64,000 bases of DNA from Platycnemis pennipes (GCA_933228895.1 OW121856.1:107359027-107423026); one strand, 5' to 3'. Counted from the first letter of the stretch, positions 21,727 through 33,500 are shown. Program-made: numbers and translations. The notes: a model not told the origin generated them from the sequence alone.

Positions 21727-22560
21727 TCACTTTCTTGAATGGCAGTATACATTATCCAAAACAATTACGGATCCTCTGGGTATGTTGGACAGGAGACAAT
21801 TTTCGAACCAGCTCTTGTAATACTCCCCGTCAACTTTGTCGTGCTCATCCGCCGTGTTTTTCTTGCAATGAAAGAAGTGCAATGCACCTCCAACAAAACC
21901 AATTTCAGTGCCTGCGTAAATTATAGCAAAATGTCCTCGGGAGGTGGTTGCTCTCAGTCCAGTGCTCAAGCCAGCAAGAAAAGCCTGATGAGGAGTTTTA
22001 ATCTCAATATCACACCAAGCCCTTTTTCACTGTTAGGCCAACATTGATCCACGTCTCATCAATATATGCAATTGTCCTTTGTTCAGTTCGATATTTTCTA
22101 AGTTCTCTAAAATAATGGTGACGCCAAAAAATTATGTCGCCCCTTTCGATAAGTAGACTCTGCCTACCTCTTCGTTCGTACATGAAACCTACATCACTCA
22201 AAAAGGTGTAGCATTGTTCTTTTGAAATTAGGAAGGTCTATATTCACGGAATTTAGGATAGTTTTCGAAGTTGGCGGAACATTTCGTATGAACATTTGAT
22301 GCACTTTCCGTCTCACTCCCGATCACATAATTCGTCATAAATCAAATATCTCGCATTCTTGTATGGCTTGCCAATCTTCTTGGTTTTCCATGCACCAAGA
22401 GATGCTTCCTTCCTGACCCTATAAACTAGGTTGCTGGCACCTAGTAGCTTTCGATGTTTCGTTGCAGGCTTCAGCAACACTCAATGTTTTATGACAATAT
22501 GTAAATGTATTAAACTCCAGCTGTCTCTCACGGCTTCTCAACTTCTTCCCTTTTCTCCTT
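21727..22560 (-). pseudogene. Tc1/mariner-IS630-like DDE transposase pseudogene
   Basis: Reading leftward: a degenerate N-terminal part (TLSVAEACNETSKATRC near 22490-22440), a middle part ending RTMLHLFLSDVGFMYERRGR, the first catalytic segment TIAYIDETWINVGLTVKKG (22075-22012), then after a frameshift HQAFLAGLSTGLRATTSRGH and the second catalytic segment SVIVLDNVYCH (about 21765-21730). The third acidic residue is lost because the frame ends at 21727. This resembles the insect IS630-type transposases in which YxDET and VxDNxxYH mark the active site. Multiple stops and at least one frameshift show it is dead. Confidence 0.7.
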
Positions 22561-23699
22561 CTCCTCTTCAGGCATTATAGCATCACGCCTACAACACACG
22601 GGAAGGGAAGAAAATCCACAGCAATGTTCAACTCTTTAAATTCACCACTTGCTCACTCAGAGGAATCTTATGATGAACTAAATGCCGCCTGTAACTCTCA
22701 CTTGATGTTTTAGGTTAAAGGGTTGCATCCTCCCTGCAGACGTTTCATTGCTCCTTCCTAACGGAACTTACAAAAATATTCTCTGTTCCCTCTTTCGGGA
22801 AATCTATTGGAAGGTCACGCTCTGGGAATTTCTATGCCTCAGTGAAATGAGAAAACCCATTTCTTCTAACCTTTGAGAGAGTGATCCATACGAAGGGTCA
22901 ACCATTCCATATTAGACGTTGAGACACATTTTCGAATGCTTACTAAATTTCCGATTTCGTTGGCAGAGTTCTCACAATTAATTAAATACTTTTGCATAAT
23001 CATTTTATGTCTAAACAATATCCATAGAAGTATCTTTAAGCTCCTATCAAACAGTATCTTCTTCTAGCGCAGCTCTATGTGAAGAATCGACGTTGGCGGG
23101 AAAGTGATATGCGGCAGATTTATGGCGTGCAATAATCTCGTAATGTTAAAAATCATAACTCCCTTGGTAATACGATATAGTCCTCATTTTTTCACTAAAA
23201 ATAACATTAAAGTTTCATAAAAATTTTCATTCGATGCAGATATGGACCTATCTCTTTAGATATGAAAGTTAGCAGGCGACCACTTTTTGCCAACATTTTT
23301 CAAATTTTTCGGCCAAAAATATAGTTTAAAATTAATTGCATCACTATAGATGATTAAAATACTTTTAAAAGTTTACTGTTGTAAAGAAAAATATCTAAGA
23401 CATCAACCTTTCAGTTTTGGAGCTGTTCTGAAGAAAGGTTTTTTTGAAGTGAAAATCGTAAATGTTACCAAGCATGCTGAAATCAATGAAAACATTTTTT
23501 ATAACTTTTATTTTATACAATATTGACAAACAATATTACCATTCAATCCAGCACATGTGTTTCCTTCAGAAAATATTTTTTTACGCTGCTTAGCGACATG
23601 TTAACTTTTGTGCTGCATTTGGCAAACCCGCACCATGCTCCTTACGGAGATTTACATGGGAAATGAAACGCCATTAGACTCGTCAACTGTCAACTAAAT

Positions 23700-24056
23700 G
23701 TGGAATATTTCCTTTACCCTAAAACCCATCCTAATGTCTCTCTATACGATTTCTGCCTGTCTGTAAAAACTCTCCTGACTCCTTTATACTCAGAACCAAT
23801 CCCTCATTCCTCTCCCAGCCGACCCTTCAGGTCCCATGGATTATCAAAGCACTGCCCTGAGACATATGACGTTGACAAAGGCCGGAAACATGCCCCTCAA
23901 CGACGGTGTACACTTTGCTCATCTACACTATGCACACTATGCACATTGCTAGAGGGTTTAGGCAGGATATCATTTTATTTCCTGCCTGTGAGGGTTGCCC
24001 ACCCCTTTGCTTCAAACCCTTGTTTTGTGGAGTACCACAGGCACATCTTGTGCTGA
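23700..24056 (+). pseudogene. Probable piggyBac-like transposase C-terminal fragment
   Basis: One open frame with a spaced cysteine/histidine end: RRCTLCS, then a gap with GRISFYFLPV, then NPCFVEYHRHILC. This recalls the Cys-rich C-terminus of piggyBac transposases (C..C ... CF..YH), following a basic stretch (DKGRKHAPQ). The catalytic domain is absent. The call rests on this motif only; an unrelated open frame remains possible. Confidence 0.4.
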
Positions 24057-24357
24057 CTGGATCCACATTTAGAGACAATTAATTTCATCACAAATAATGA
24101 CATATATAAGACAAGTGTAAAAAAATTATTTGTATTATATGAATCAACTTATGTAACCTATGTACATCGTAAATATTTTTTTAAATTTTCTATACATGAG
24201 TAACCTATGTATGTACTATGTAACCTAAGCATATATTTTTTAATTTTCTATGCATGTAACCAATGTAGGTACTATGTACGTTGTATATATATAAACTCTA
24301 TTTTGTAAATAGTATGTTTATTTTCTGAAATTTAACTTCATTGCATGTCTATTATCA

Positions 24358-26129
24358 TTACTTAATTTGTGATTAAGTACAGTACTACTATCATTTGTGT
24401 TATGAGAGATCGGTATTTGGTAGTGTGTATGGCTCCCCAATCGTCAGAGCCCAGGGATCAAAACTGGATGAAGGCTTACTTAATTTGTGATTAAGTACAG
24501 TACTACTATCATTTGTGTTATGAGAGATCGGTATTTGGTAGTGTGTATGGCTCCCCAATCGTCAGAGCCCAGGGATCAAAACTGGATGAAGGCTTACTTA
24601 ATTTGTGATTAAGTACAGTACTACTATCATTTGTGTTATGAGAGATCGGTATTTGGTAGTGTGTATGGCTCCCCAATCGTCAGAGCCCAGGGATCAAAAC
24701 TGGATGAAGGCTTACTTAAATTGTGATTAAGTGCAGTACTATTATCATTTGTGTTATGAGAGATCGGTATTTGGTAGTGTGTATGGCTCCCCAATCGTCA
24801 GAGCCCAGGGATCAAAACTGGATGAAGGCTTACTTAATTTGTGATTAAGTACAGTACTACTATCATTTGTGTTATGAGAGATCGGTATTTGGTAGTGTGT
24901 ATGGCTCCCCAATCGTCAGAGCCCAGGGATCAAAACTGGATGAAGGCTTACTTAATTTGTGATTAAGTACAGTACTACTATCATTTGTGTTATGAGAGAT
25001 CGGTATTTGGTAGTGTGTATGGCTCCCCAATCGTCAGAGCCCAGGGATCAAAACTGGATGAAGGCTTACTTAATTTGTGATTAAGTACAGTACTACTATC
25101 ATTTGTGTTATGAGAGATCGGTATTTGGTAGTGTGTATGGCTCCCCAATCGTCAGAGCCCAGGGATCAAAACTGGATGAAGGCTTACTTAATTTGTGATT
25201 AAGTACAGTACTACTATCATTTGTGTTATGAGAGATCGGTATTTGGTAGTGTGTATGGCTCCCCAATCGTCAGAGCCCAGGGATCAAAACTGGATGAAGG
25301 CTTACTTAATTTGTGATTAAGTACAGTACTACTATCATTTGTGTTATGAGAGATCGGTATTTGGTAGTGTGTATGGCTCCCCAATCGTCAGAGCCCAGGG
25401 ATCAAAACTGGATGAAGGCTTACTTAATTTGTGATTAAGTACAGTACTACTATCATTTGTGTTATGAGAGATCGGTATTTGGTAGTGTGTATGGCTCCCC
25501 AATCGTCAGAGCCCAGGGATCAAAACTGGATGAAGGCTTACTTAATTTGTGATTAAGTACAGTACTACTATCATTTGTGTTATGAGAGATCGGTATTTGG
25601 TAGTGTGTATGGCTCCCCAATCGTCAGAGCCCAGGGATCAAAACTGGATGAAGGCTTACTTAATTTGTGATTAAGTACAGTACTACTATCATTTGTGTTA
25701 TGAGAGATCGGTATTTGGTAGTGTGTATGGCTCCCCAATCGTCAGAGCCCAGGGATCAAAACTGGATGAAGGCTTACTTAATTTGTGATTAAGTACAGTA
25801 CTACTATCATTTGTGTTATGAGAGATCGGTATTTGGTAGTGTGTATGGCTCCCCAATCGTCAGAGCCCAGGGATCAAAACTGGATGAAGGCTTACTTAAT
25901 TTGTGATTAAGTACAGTACTACTATCATTTGTGTTATGAGAGATCGGTATTTGGTAGTGTGTATGGCTCCCCAATCGTCAGAGCCCAGGGATCAAAACTG
26001 GATGAAGGCTTACTTAATTTGTGATTAAGTACAGTACTACTATCATTTGTGTTATGAGAGATCGGTATTTGGTAGTGTGTATGGCTCCCCAATCGTCAGA
26101 GCCCAGGGATCAAAACTGGATGAAGGCTT
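24358..26129. repeat. Satellite array, 118-bp unit, about 15 copies
   Basis: A unit beginning TTACTTAATTTGTGATTAAG and ending CTGGATGAAGGC repeats every 118 bp from 24358 to 26129. Units look identical by eye except the fourth (24711-24828), which has three substitutions. The array ends sharply in a unit running into CTTTTTGGTAACTG. It sits in an OLA1 intron. Such homogeneity means recent expansion or conversion; an assembly tiling error is the alternative. Confidence 0.95.
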
Positions 26130-26415
26130 TTTGGTAACTGATGCATATCCAAAGAGTGTGGGTGGGATTTTCTCATTTAGGAACATCGACTATCATCACA
26201 GCTGGGAAGCTAAGGGAAGGTAATTTGCCCCCTGCCCTCATTATTCAACTCTAATATTGATTCACTGCAGTACCTTCCTATCTGATGATAGTTCCCGCAC
26301 TTCGTTTATGAAATTCATGCGAATCAGGGATCATTACCGTAGGACCTCTAGTATCTAGGATGATATGGACCTCCAAGCTGACCAATGATTGCGATAAATT
26401 TGTTTTTCTTTAGTT

Positions 26416-27724
26416 TTAACTTTTCCGTTTCTCGCTGAGGTAACCTGCGACACACCGGTAAATATTGGCTTAGAATTCTCCATTTTTTTCTATTCCATGT
26501 CAAAATAATAAAATATTTTTGATCATTTTTATAAACTTAAATCTAAGAGTTAGGGTTCTTCTTCCTTGATGCATTAATTGCTCCTCCTACTTGGCCCTCT
26601 AAAAATGAAAAGCATAAAAAGTGGTAGCAAATAGGTTACAAATAGGATATCCTTACCACTTAAAACAAAAGAAATTCTATTTTAAGAAGCCAATCATGAT
26701 GTTGTAGGTAATATTTACTGAAGATGAATTTGTATTCCTTCACTCAGTGTTGTCAACCCGAAGGTTGGTTGGATGAATGAATTTGTATGAAAATACCAAT
26801 TCCTTATAATGTTCAACATAAACGACAGCCAAAGAGAGGATTAGGAGAGCTGTCCCAATGCAAGAAGTGGGTGTGCAACCACGCATGTCACAAGCATATC
26901 GCATATCCAGTATGAGCAGTATAGGTAGAGATGGGCTACTTGGTAAATTACCGCGGTAATTTTTGTAAATTACGGTGGTATTTTTCATAAATTACCAACA
27001 CCCCTGAAAATTACCGTAATAAACAGAAATTTTCAGAAAAGTTCTTTTTCAGAATATTTCTTCCTCGCGAAGAAACCATTGGAATGGGTGATATCATAAG
27101 TTAAGAAGCTAAAACGATTTTGTTTACATTGTGTCCATGATTAATTCCAACTAATTCAGAGTAAAATTAGAAATGCACATTGCGCAGAGGTATGTCTTTG
27201 GAACGAAAATTTCTCATAGTGTGACAAAAGAAAGGCAAATTGCGTGTTGCTGTCAACTTCGTTTTAATTTTTTAAATGAGTTATAATAGATAAACGTCGT
27301 GATATGTTTGATGTAAGCGTCGGCATTTATATCTCAATGCTATTTGATTTCGTTTTGAGCCCCCTAATAAGGATTTGCAGCTCAAAACTTAAAATTACCG
27401 GAAAATTACGGTAATTTTCGAAAATTACCGTAATTTACCACGGTAATTCACCTCAATTGAAAATTACGGTAATTTACCCATCTCTAACCTAGAGGTCATG
27501 GGATCCCAGGTTCTAAATAAAAGTTATTCTATTTTATTCAATCCAGTGGCGGTGGACATCGATCGACGTCAAAAATTAAAGTTGTGATTTTGCGTTAAAC
27601 AATTTTTTCCCAATTTTTTCAACAATCAATTATTGATGTGGCTATTAATACAATTAATAACGAGAAAAAATAATTCAGTCAGCGGCAAAAGTTAAAAATT
27701 TTATCGCCGCATTGAAAGTGTTAA
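26416..27724. repeat. TTAA-ended dispersed element X, copy 2, split by a hAT-like insert
   Basis: Left part 26416-26925 starts TTAACTTTTCCGTTTCTCGC and follows 6051-6540. The right part 27487-27724 resumes with ATCCAGTGGCGGTGGACATC (27541) and ends GCATTGAAAGTGTTAA, following 6535-6724. TTAA at each end suggests a piggyBac-type insertion. Confidence 0.6.
26926..27486. mobile_element. Nested hAT-like element with TTACCG-rich inverted termini
   Basis: Starts TAGAGATGGGCTACTTGGTA and ends AATTTACCCATCTCTA. Both ends carry runs of GGTAATTTTC / AAATTACCG that pair with each other. There is no transposase. It interrupts element X copy 2. A clear target duplication was not seen. Confidence 0.65.
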
Positions 27725-28224
27725 TAGGTGAAATAAAATTAAGTATTTTGGTTAATATATTAACTTGATGCTCCATATTGATAACTGAAACAATGGAAAT
27801 TTTTATTACTCAAGGTGCTCCAGTTGTTAACCTGAAAAAATTATGTGCAAGTCATTTCATTGCACTTCAAAAAGTTTTTCCAAAACGGATCTTAAAAATT
27901 GGGGGAATATGATCAGGGGGACTATATTCAGAGGAATATGGTATATGAGTGTTTTAATGATACAGATGGAAAATAGGTGCAATACTAATTGATTAAAATA
28001 GGTCTTTGATGCAATTGACAAAAGCAAACACCATAATGACAACAGCAGCGGGCTGGTGTCAGCAACCATGTCAACGAAGGTGTCCCTCACCCTTCCCTCC
28101 CTCATCCCACCCTGCTTTGGCTTCTCTTCACCCGTAGAAGCCAGATGTGCCTCTGAAAATTAGCCGTATTATTTGGTGGGTGTCTTCTCACCATCTGACG
28201 TAAACTTCTTGTTTCTCCGAGCAG

Positions 28225-28352
28225 CAAAGTACCTGCCTTCTTGACAGTTGTCGACATAGCAGGTCTTGTGAAGGGAGCCTCGGAAGGACAGGGTCTCGGC
28301 AATGCCTTCCTGTCTCACATCAAGGCCTGTGATGCCATCTTCCACCTCTGCC
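28225..28352 (+). CDS. OLA1: OLA1 coding exon 3 (G3 motif)
   Basis: 128 bp between acceptor CTCCGAGCAG (ends 28224) and donor GTAAGT (28353). Encodes [20 protein letters not shown] then [20 protein letters not shown] and LC (84-125), plus one base of Arg126. DIAG at 93-96 is the Walker B/G3 motif that binds Mg2+, and GLVKGA.EGQGLGN is the switch II loop typical of the YchF/OLA1 group. Confidence 0.96.
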
Positions 28353-29536
28353 GTAAGTCCCTTTGTTAAATGCCAGAGCATGTTTCTCTAATCCATTTCA
28401 CAATTGAAGTTGACTTTGGTTGGCCCACCTCACCTCACCCGAAAATTTCCCTTCTCTCTCCCTGCCACCCTTATTCCTTTTTAATCAGTTGTATGTAAGG
28501 AGTAATTTCTCCATTTGATGTACAAGTTTTAATCTTGACCTAGCTATTGAAAATGCATATTATTATTCAAAGGAAAATAGCATTCACTTTAACTTAGGTC
28601 AATCTCTCCATTCATTGCTACTTTAAATATTCTCCATTAGCGATGTTTGGTTTCTGCTGAAGTTTGCTTGGGTTCCTGTAGGTGTTGGATGTCATCACTT
28701 GCTCTCAGTGTCCATTATTATGTTAGTGTGTTAAGTACGGAATACTCCCCTAGAGATTTTTCCAATTCCTGTGAAAATCACGTCATTAGTTAAATAAGCT
28801 GTTGGGACATTGAGTGCCAATTTCATTTTCTGTTGGATGGGATTATAGACGCTCTGGTAAATGTGCATACTAATTATTTCAATTTGTGTCTTTGCGTGGG
28901 CAATTCAATTAATGACAAACACTACAATTAATGATGAACCAGCTCCGTCATTCCTGCTTCAGCATGTTGTGCAAATGATCGGAACTGTATAATTCCACTA
29001 AATGATTGATTGGTACTAACTAGCAATGAGTGATGTATTGCAAACTGTGAAGAAGTTACAGATATGTAAAAGTAACAGTCACAACCTGTGAGTCTGTTGT
29101 GGTGAAACCTGTGAAATTTGATTAGGAGTTACTTCAAACTATGTGGTTGCTGCTGGCAACTGCCACACGCACCATGGTGCAGTTGAGAATTACATTAGAT
29201 CTTAAACAATGGACCATTAATATCTGTGATGTTGTGATGGCAAATTTGCTTTAGGAGTAGTCCTATAGTGGAGTAATACCAGATAACGGCCTGTGCCCTC
29301 TTAATGACTTTTCAAAAGAATATTATTTGCTATTTTCACACCACTTTCAGCCTGTCCATTTGATTGAGGAAAGTATGTACTCGTAGTGACATGTTTAATT
29401 TCTCATTGATCAACAAGACCATTGTCACAAACCAATAGACTGGTATTCCACGGCATGCAAAGATGGACTTAGTTGAGAGACAACAGATAAAGCAGAATAT
29501 CCAGATGACAATGTTGGGGGCCAACTTGAGGTTGTA

Positions 29537-29734
29537 TTAACCTTTTCCACTCGGGTGTCGAGTGATACTCGACACAGCGTCACTCATTACCAGCTCTGGT
29601 ATTGCCAGAGCTGGTAGTGTGAGGCCCTGCATTTCAAGTAACACTAAACACACGAAATGCAGGGGCATTTAAAAATTAAATTCCGAGTGGACTACTGGTA
29701 TAGAGGGTGAAAAGATCCGAGTGCAAAGGGTTAA
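29537..29734. mobile_element. piggyBac-type MITE with three internal stem-loops
   Basis: Flanked by TTAA on both sides, with inverted ends TTAACCTTTTCCACTCGG and CCGAGTGCAAAGGGTTAA. Inside are three hairpins in series: GTCGAGTGATACTCGAC (29557-29573), TACCAGCTCTGG / CCAGAGCTGGTA (29588-29616) and CCCTGCATTTC / GAAATGCAGGG (29625-29664). A similar terminus, TTAACCCTTTGCACT, lies beside OLA1 exon 7 at 59558-59573. Confidence 0.75.
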
Positions 29735-29825
29735 TAATTTCTGCTCGCTCATTAATGCTTACAAAAGTTAATCTGATCAATAGTCCATAATTGGTAGTAA
29801 AGTTATGCTTTTATGTGTATATTAT

Positions 29826-29990
29826 ACAGTCAAGCCCACTTATTTCAAACCCATTTTTAATGAAGTTCCAGTTATAATAAAGTGAAGGCTATTCCCCGTC
29901 AAAAATGGCCATTTTATCATGTTAAGAATCCCACTTTTAACGAATGTTTATTCATTGGTGGTTTGCTTTTAACAAAGTTTGTTTTTGCGC
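29826..29990. mobile_element. Diverged partial copy of the TACAGTCAAGCCC pogo-type MITE
   Basis: TACAGTCAAGCCCACTTATT, then GAAGGCTATTCCCCGTCAAA, as in 19292-19467, but without a clean right terminus. It is inserted directly after a repeat Y fragment (29745-29825). Confidence 0.6.
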
Positions 29991-30924
29991 AATGGTAACC
30001 CAGTAGTGGTACCTTTCCATAGTACCCCCCAGTTGTTGTTAACATATTTTCAGTATTCTCTGCAAGCTAAACTCAAATGAAGCTGTACATCTGATAATTT
30101 TCATCCATAAGTACGCCCGTCCCTTACTCTGAATCACATGAACGCACACCACAAAAGCCTCCGCCGCTCCGTGATTACCGTTAAGTCAGGGTGGTCCAAT
30201 GATAGGCATGAAGGTTGAGTGAGAGGTAGGGGTCAAGGTTGCTAGGTGTGAAAAGACAATGCCAAGGGTTAGAGATTGACAAAGGAAGAAGATGGTAAGG
30301 AAAGGTGGAAGGGAGGAAGAGAAGAGTAATTCTGGTGATTCATAGCCATATGTCAATGTTCTAATATGAGGCGAGGGTTTTGGATACAATAAGGGGACAG
30401 TGATTGGCTGCGATATGTGCTGGCGTCAGGGTTTTCCACCCCGCTGACTCTGTTTTGCCTTGCATCGCACAACTTTCAGCTTTTAGCTCTTCCTGTGGCA
30501 CTGCCTTTGGTTGTCACATCAAGCAAGACTGTGTAAGCTCCTGCCTCAACTTCCATACGTTTCCCCTTTTGCCCTTAGTTGAGGACTAGGTGACCTTGAC
30601 ACTGTGGATGGTGCGGTAGCCGATCATTAGCTGATACGACTTTGCCGCTGAGTACACTGTCTAAGTTGCTCATCCAAGTTAATTTAATTGGGTTGACAGA
30701 TTCAAGTTAAAGTTGGAGAAGTATGCACAATCAGACATGATCACGTGGAAAATAAAAACAAAATGAATACTTGCAGGCATATTTACAGTAATATCGCATA
30801 AAGTGTATTTTCCAGGTCACCATAATTTTTGCCGTAGATTTTTAAATTTACCGGCCTGCTCTCAGCCCATTTCCCCCAAGACTTTGCTACGATGATGAAC
30901 TGATGCATCATGATGAAGTTAAAA

Positions 30925-31165
30925 TTTCGGTCCCATCTGCTGGAGTGCTTTGTGGAGAGCACTTAGAGTCCAGAACTCTGTCTGTCAAATGGGACGTTAA
31001 GCTGTGATCCCCTTGGCACCTTTCGTAAGAGTAGGCTAATGCCAATGCCAGATTTGCTTTCACCTTTCCTATGTTTCCTGAAAACTCCCGCCTCTACCCT
31101 GTTGCCCACCTCTGGCAGAAATAACCTTGGTTGTCGGTCACCTCCTCCAAATAATTACAGAAACA
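30925..31165 (+). repeat. tRNA-derived SINE body, 5'-truncated copy
   Basis: GGGACGTTAAGCTGTGATCC, CTTGGCACCTTTCGTAAGAG, TAGGCTAATGCCAATGCC and CCTGAAAACTCCCGCC follow, in order, the SINE at 37598-37939. The tRNA-like head is missing or unrecognisable. Confidence 0.7.
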
Positions 31166-31282
31166 CATTCTGTCTCAGCAGCTGTGAAGATGAGAAGTCC
31201 CCTGAAGAAGAATAAGCATCACCATGGTCCTTGTAAATAAAATTAAATGTGTAAACCACAGTATTTCTCTTTCATCCTGCAT

Positions 31283-31510
31283 TCATACCCATACTTTTTT
31301 TTCATTTGTCATCCATTGACAATTTGTTGGACTCCCTGAATTATTCAGATCCCTCTTTTTGCAGCCATGCATAAATTGGCAATCATAAAATAAATGTCCA
31401 ATGAAGGCTGCATGGTTTTCCGGTTTCCACCGTGTAGGGTGTAATCTCTTGACAACAGTTTCCTCTGCCCCATTGAGGGCAAAATCGCCATCTACACATG
31501 ACCCAGTTGA
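31283..31510 (-). pseudogene. hAT (ZMYM-like) transposase fragment
   Basis: Short frame containing VVKRLHPTRWKPENHA, resembling the (L)K.L..TRW....DA block in the middle of ZMYM/DUF4371-type hAT transposases. Only about 70 codons, with no catalytic residues certain. Tentative. Confidence 0.35.
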
Positions 31511-31767
31511 CAATGCTCCTTCTCTGTACCTGGTCGACTACGTGATGTGGGAGTCTTGATCAATCCAGTGGTTGTGGTGGTGAACATTTCCTTCCGTGCA
31601 CTGTAGAGCTAGCCATCCTCCCTGTTGAAATCTTGCACCGACTTCATAAAATGCCCACTGCTTGAAATGTTCTTGTGTTCGACGTGAAGTGTGGTCATTT
31701 TTTGTCACCGTCTGCTTGTGACAATTCGTCTCAGTCATTTAATTACACTCTTTTCCATATGATGCAG

Positions 31768-31943
31768 GAGCCTTTGACGATGTGGATGTGGTGCACGTTG
31801 ATGGCGAGGTGGACCCCATCCGGGATCTGTCAACCATTGCGGAGGAACTGCGGCTCAAAGATGAGGAGGTCCTTCTGCAAGTGATTGACAAGATGGAGCG
31901 CACCGTACTGAGGGGCGGAGACAAGAAGATGAAGCCGGAATAC
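31768..31943 (+). CDS. OLA1: OLA1 coding exon 4
   Basis: 176 bp between acceptor ATGATGCAG (ends 31767) and donor GTGAGT (31944). It completes Arg126 and encodes [36 protein letters not shown], then a basic segment ending [11 protein letters not shown] (127-184). H.(E/D)G.VDPIRD and LKDEE are hallmarks of OLA1 and form the coiled-coil insertion following switch II. Confidence 0.96.
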
Positions 31944-32053
31944 GTGAGTGTGTCCTTCGTGGTGAGAATGCGTAACCTCGGGCCTTGATGTGCGAGGAAC
32001 AAGTTCATGGTAAATTCAACCGATACAGGCGCGATGTAGTGGAAGTTTGACTT

Positions 32054-32181
32054 ATTAGAATAAAATATAGGTGCAGTTTTCCACAACTAATTTATTGATG
32101 CGTACAATAATTACACAACTAATTTATTGGTACGCATCAATAAATTAGTTGTGGAAAAGTGCACCTATATTTTATTCTAAT
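32054..32181. repeat. Near-perfect foldback palindrome, 128 bp
   Basis: ATTAGAATAAAATATAGGTG at 32054 pairs with CACCTATATTTTATTCTAAT ending at 32181, and the arms continue through CACAACTAATTTATTGATGCGTAC with one or two mismatches. The loop is about 25 bp. It starts 110 bp after OLA1 exon 4. Confidence 0.8.
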
Positions 32182-32243
32182 ATTCATGGTAAATGCACAA
32201 CCAACTTGGTTCACAGCCACACGCTAAGATATTTACCAAAGGG

Positions 32244-32403
32244 ATTAACCTTTGTCGGACAAAAGGGAACTTTAATTCCCTGCAAAGATTACTGGCCAAA
32301 TGAGAACTTAAGTTCCTTCTTCATTTGACTTATCTCTTGCTCCTCAAAAATGCTCCGGCCTGGAGCCATTGGACTATAAAATACCATCTTTTAAAGGTTA
32401 ATA
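32244..32403. mobile_element. Candidate TTAA-bounded MITE
   Basis: TTAACCTTTGTCGG at the left and CTTTTAAAGGTTAA at the right are inverted and both end in TTAA. Internal AAGGGAACTTTAATTCCCT forms a small stem. The termini are short, so this is tentative. Confidence 0.4.
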
Positions 32404-32910
32404 AAACCCCTGCTGAACGAAAGAAAAGGACTGGCAATTTTCCACAAAAATAAGGATTTTACTTGACCGGTTTCGGTGTACAACACCATCTTCAGGTGAA
32501 AATTATATCTCAGACATCTGTACATATACAATTGCAGTGAGGGGTGGGAAAGGTTGAAAGGGGGGGGGGGGATAGGAGGAGAGGGGGGTACGCAGGGGTT
32601 GGAGAGAACAAGGATTGGGAATTGAGAGGAGGGTGAAAGGTGGTGGGTGTTAATGGGTAAAACCAAGCTTGATGGCGATCTGGGGATGGCCCAGATCGTT
32701 AAGGGTCTACGGAAAGTCCGTGCAGAGAGTCCAAGTGAAGTCCACTGTGGAAGGGGTGAAGCGGTCCGGGATGTTGATGAAAGGTTGATGGTTGTCTTTG
32801 TCAATGATGATACCATTGATGGTTGTCTTTGAGCAATCATCCAGTCCGATCGCCCGCGACGTAGTAATGGGCGGCCGTGTAGACAACACCCACGCGTTGA
32901 CATTGTGCTG
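32404..32910 (-). mobile_element. Probable Penelope-like element terminal region
   Basis: TTGACCGGTTTCGGTGTACA followed by ACACCATCTTCAGG (32464-32497) is a motif I associate with the ends of insect Penelope-like elements. The rest is G-rich on the + strand, and its - strand frames (Pro/Ser-rich) contain no domain. Confidence 0.35.
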
Positions 32911-33119
32911 AATCAGCTGATAACAAACCAAGCACGGTAGGAAGTATGTTGCGCGAAGCAATGCATAAGAAATGTCAAATTCTATATACCCTTTTTCAGT
33001 AATAATATTACACTTTTATATGTGCAGCAAAATGATGCATGCGATGCTTAGATTCCGTTATTTTCACTATGCGCAACTTCGATACTTTTAATTAATAAGA
33101 TAATTAGTAGTCTTCTTAA

Positions 33120-33500
33120 GTGGATTTTTGCATCACAATTTTAAGTTTTTCAGCGAAAGTAACCTTTTTTGGAACAGGTTCAATGGCACTGGGTTCCTGC
33201 TTCCTTTTTAAACTGCCGAGTCGTTATTCAAATATTCAATATCAGCTGCCATGTCGGTTAGTGATACCTTGTAAGATTGGCAGTAAAAACATCACCAGTA
33301 AATTTCTCGGTTTTCAGATAAGGCTTTGAATGTTATATCATTAAGCCTTTTACACTTGGGGTGGAATATTCTTGAACATTGGTTGCAGGTAACTAGCCTG
33401 TCGTTAGTTTCAAACAAAACTCTGCAGCAGCCACATTTCAGTGCATTACACTCGGCCGCCATCTTGAATTCGTATGAATATTCAATTGCCGCCAACCGCA
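33120..33500 (-). pseudogene. PHD-finger (LINE ORF1-type) remnant
   Basis: The - strand reads MAAECNALKCGCCRVLFETN, DRLVTCNQCSRIFHPKCKRL, then REIYW followed by a stop where a CxxC pair (CFYC) continues the finger. The Cys4-His-Cys3 spacing (C..C, C..C, H..C, C..C) is that of a PHD-type finger such as those at the N-terminus of LINE ORF1 proteins. After a frameshift the frame goes on with Lys-rich KVTFAEKLKIVMQKS. It abuts sequence related to pogo MITE Z, so a transposon-derived chimera is likely. A decayed host PHD exon is the alternative. Confidence 0.45.

Larger units (their letters stand above)
21460..28224. other. OLA1: OLA1 intron (6.77 kb) rich in repeats
   Basis: Holds a Tc1/IS630-like transposase pseudogene (21727-22560), a piggyBac-like C-terminal fragment (23700-24056), a 118-bp satellite (24358-26129) and a TTAA-ended element with a nested hAT-like insert (26416-27724). 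The stretch 22561-23699 shows no recognised feature beyond AT-rich DNA. 27725-28224 likewise has nothing but the acceptor CCGAGCAG. Confidence 0.75.
28353..31767. other. OLA1: OLA1 intron (3.42 kb)
   Basis: Contains a TTAA-flanked multi-hairpin MITE (29537-29734), a fragment of repeat Y (29735-29825), a pogo-type MITE fragment (29826-29990), a SINE fragment (30925-31165) and a hAT fragment (31283-31510). 28353-29536 and 29991-30924 show nothing recognisable. Confidence 0.7.

Noticed and set aside
24358..26129. Regular array as a possible CRISPR
   Set aside because: The unit is 118 bp with no variable spacers, in a eukaryotic intron. It is a satellite.
32391..32903. 170-residue Pro/Ser-rich protein on the - strand
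   Set aside because: Antisense to G-runs next to a Penelope-type terminal motif. No domain and biased composition.
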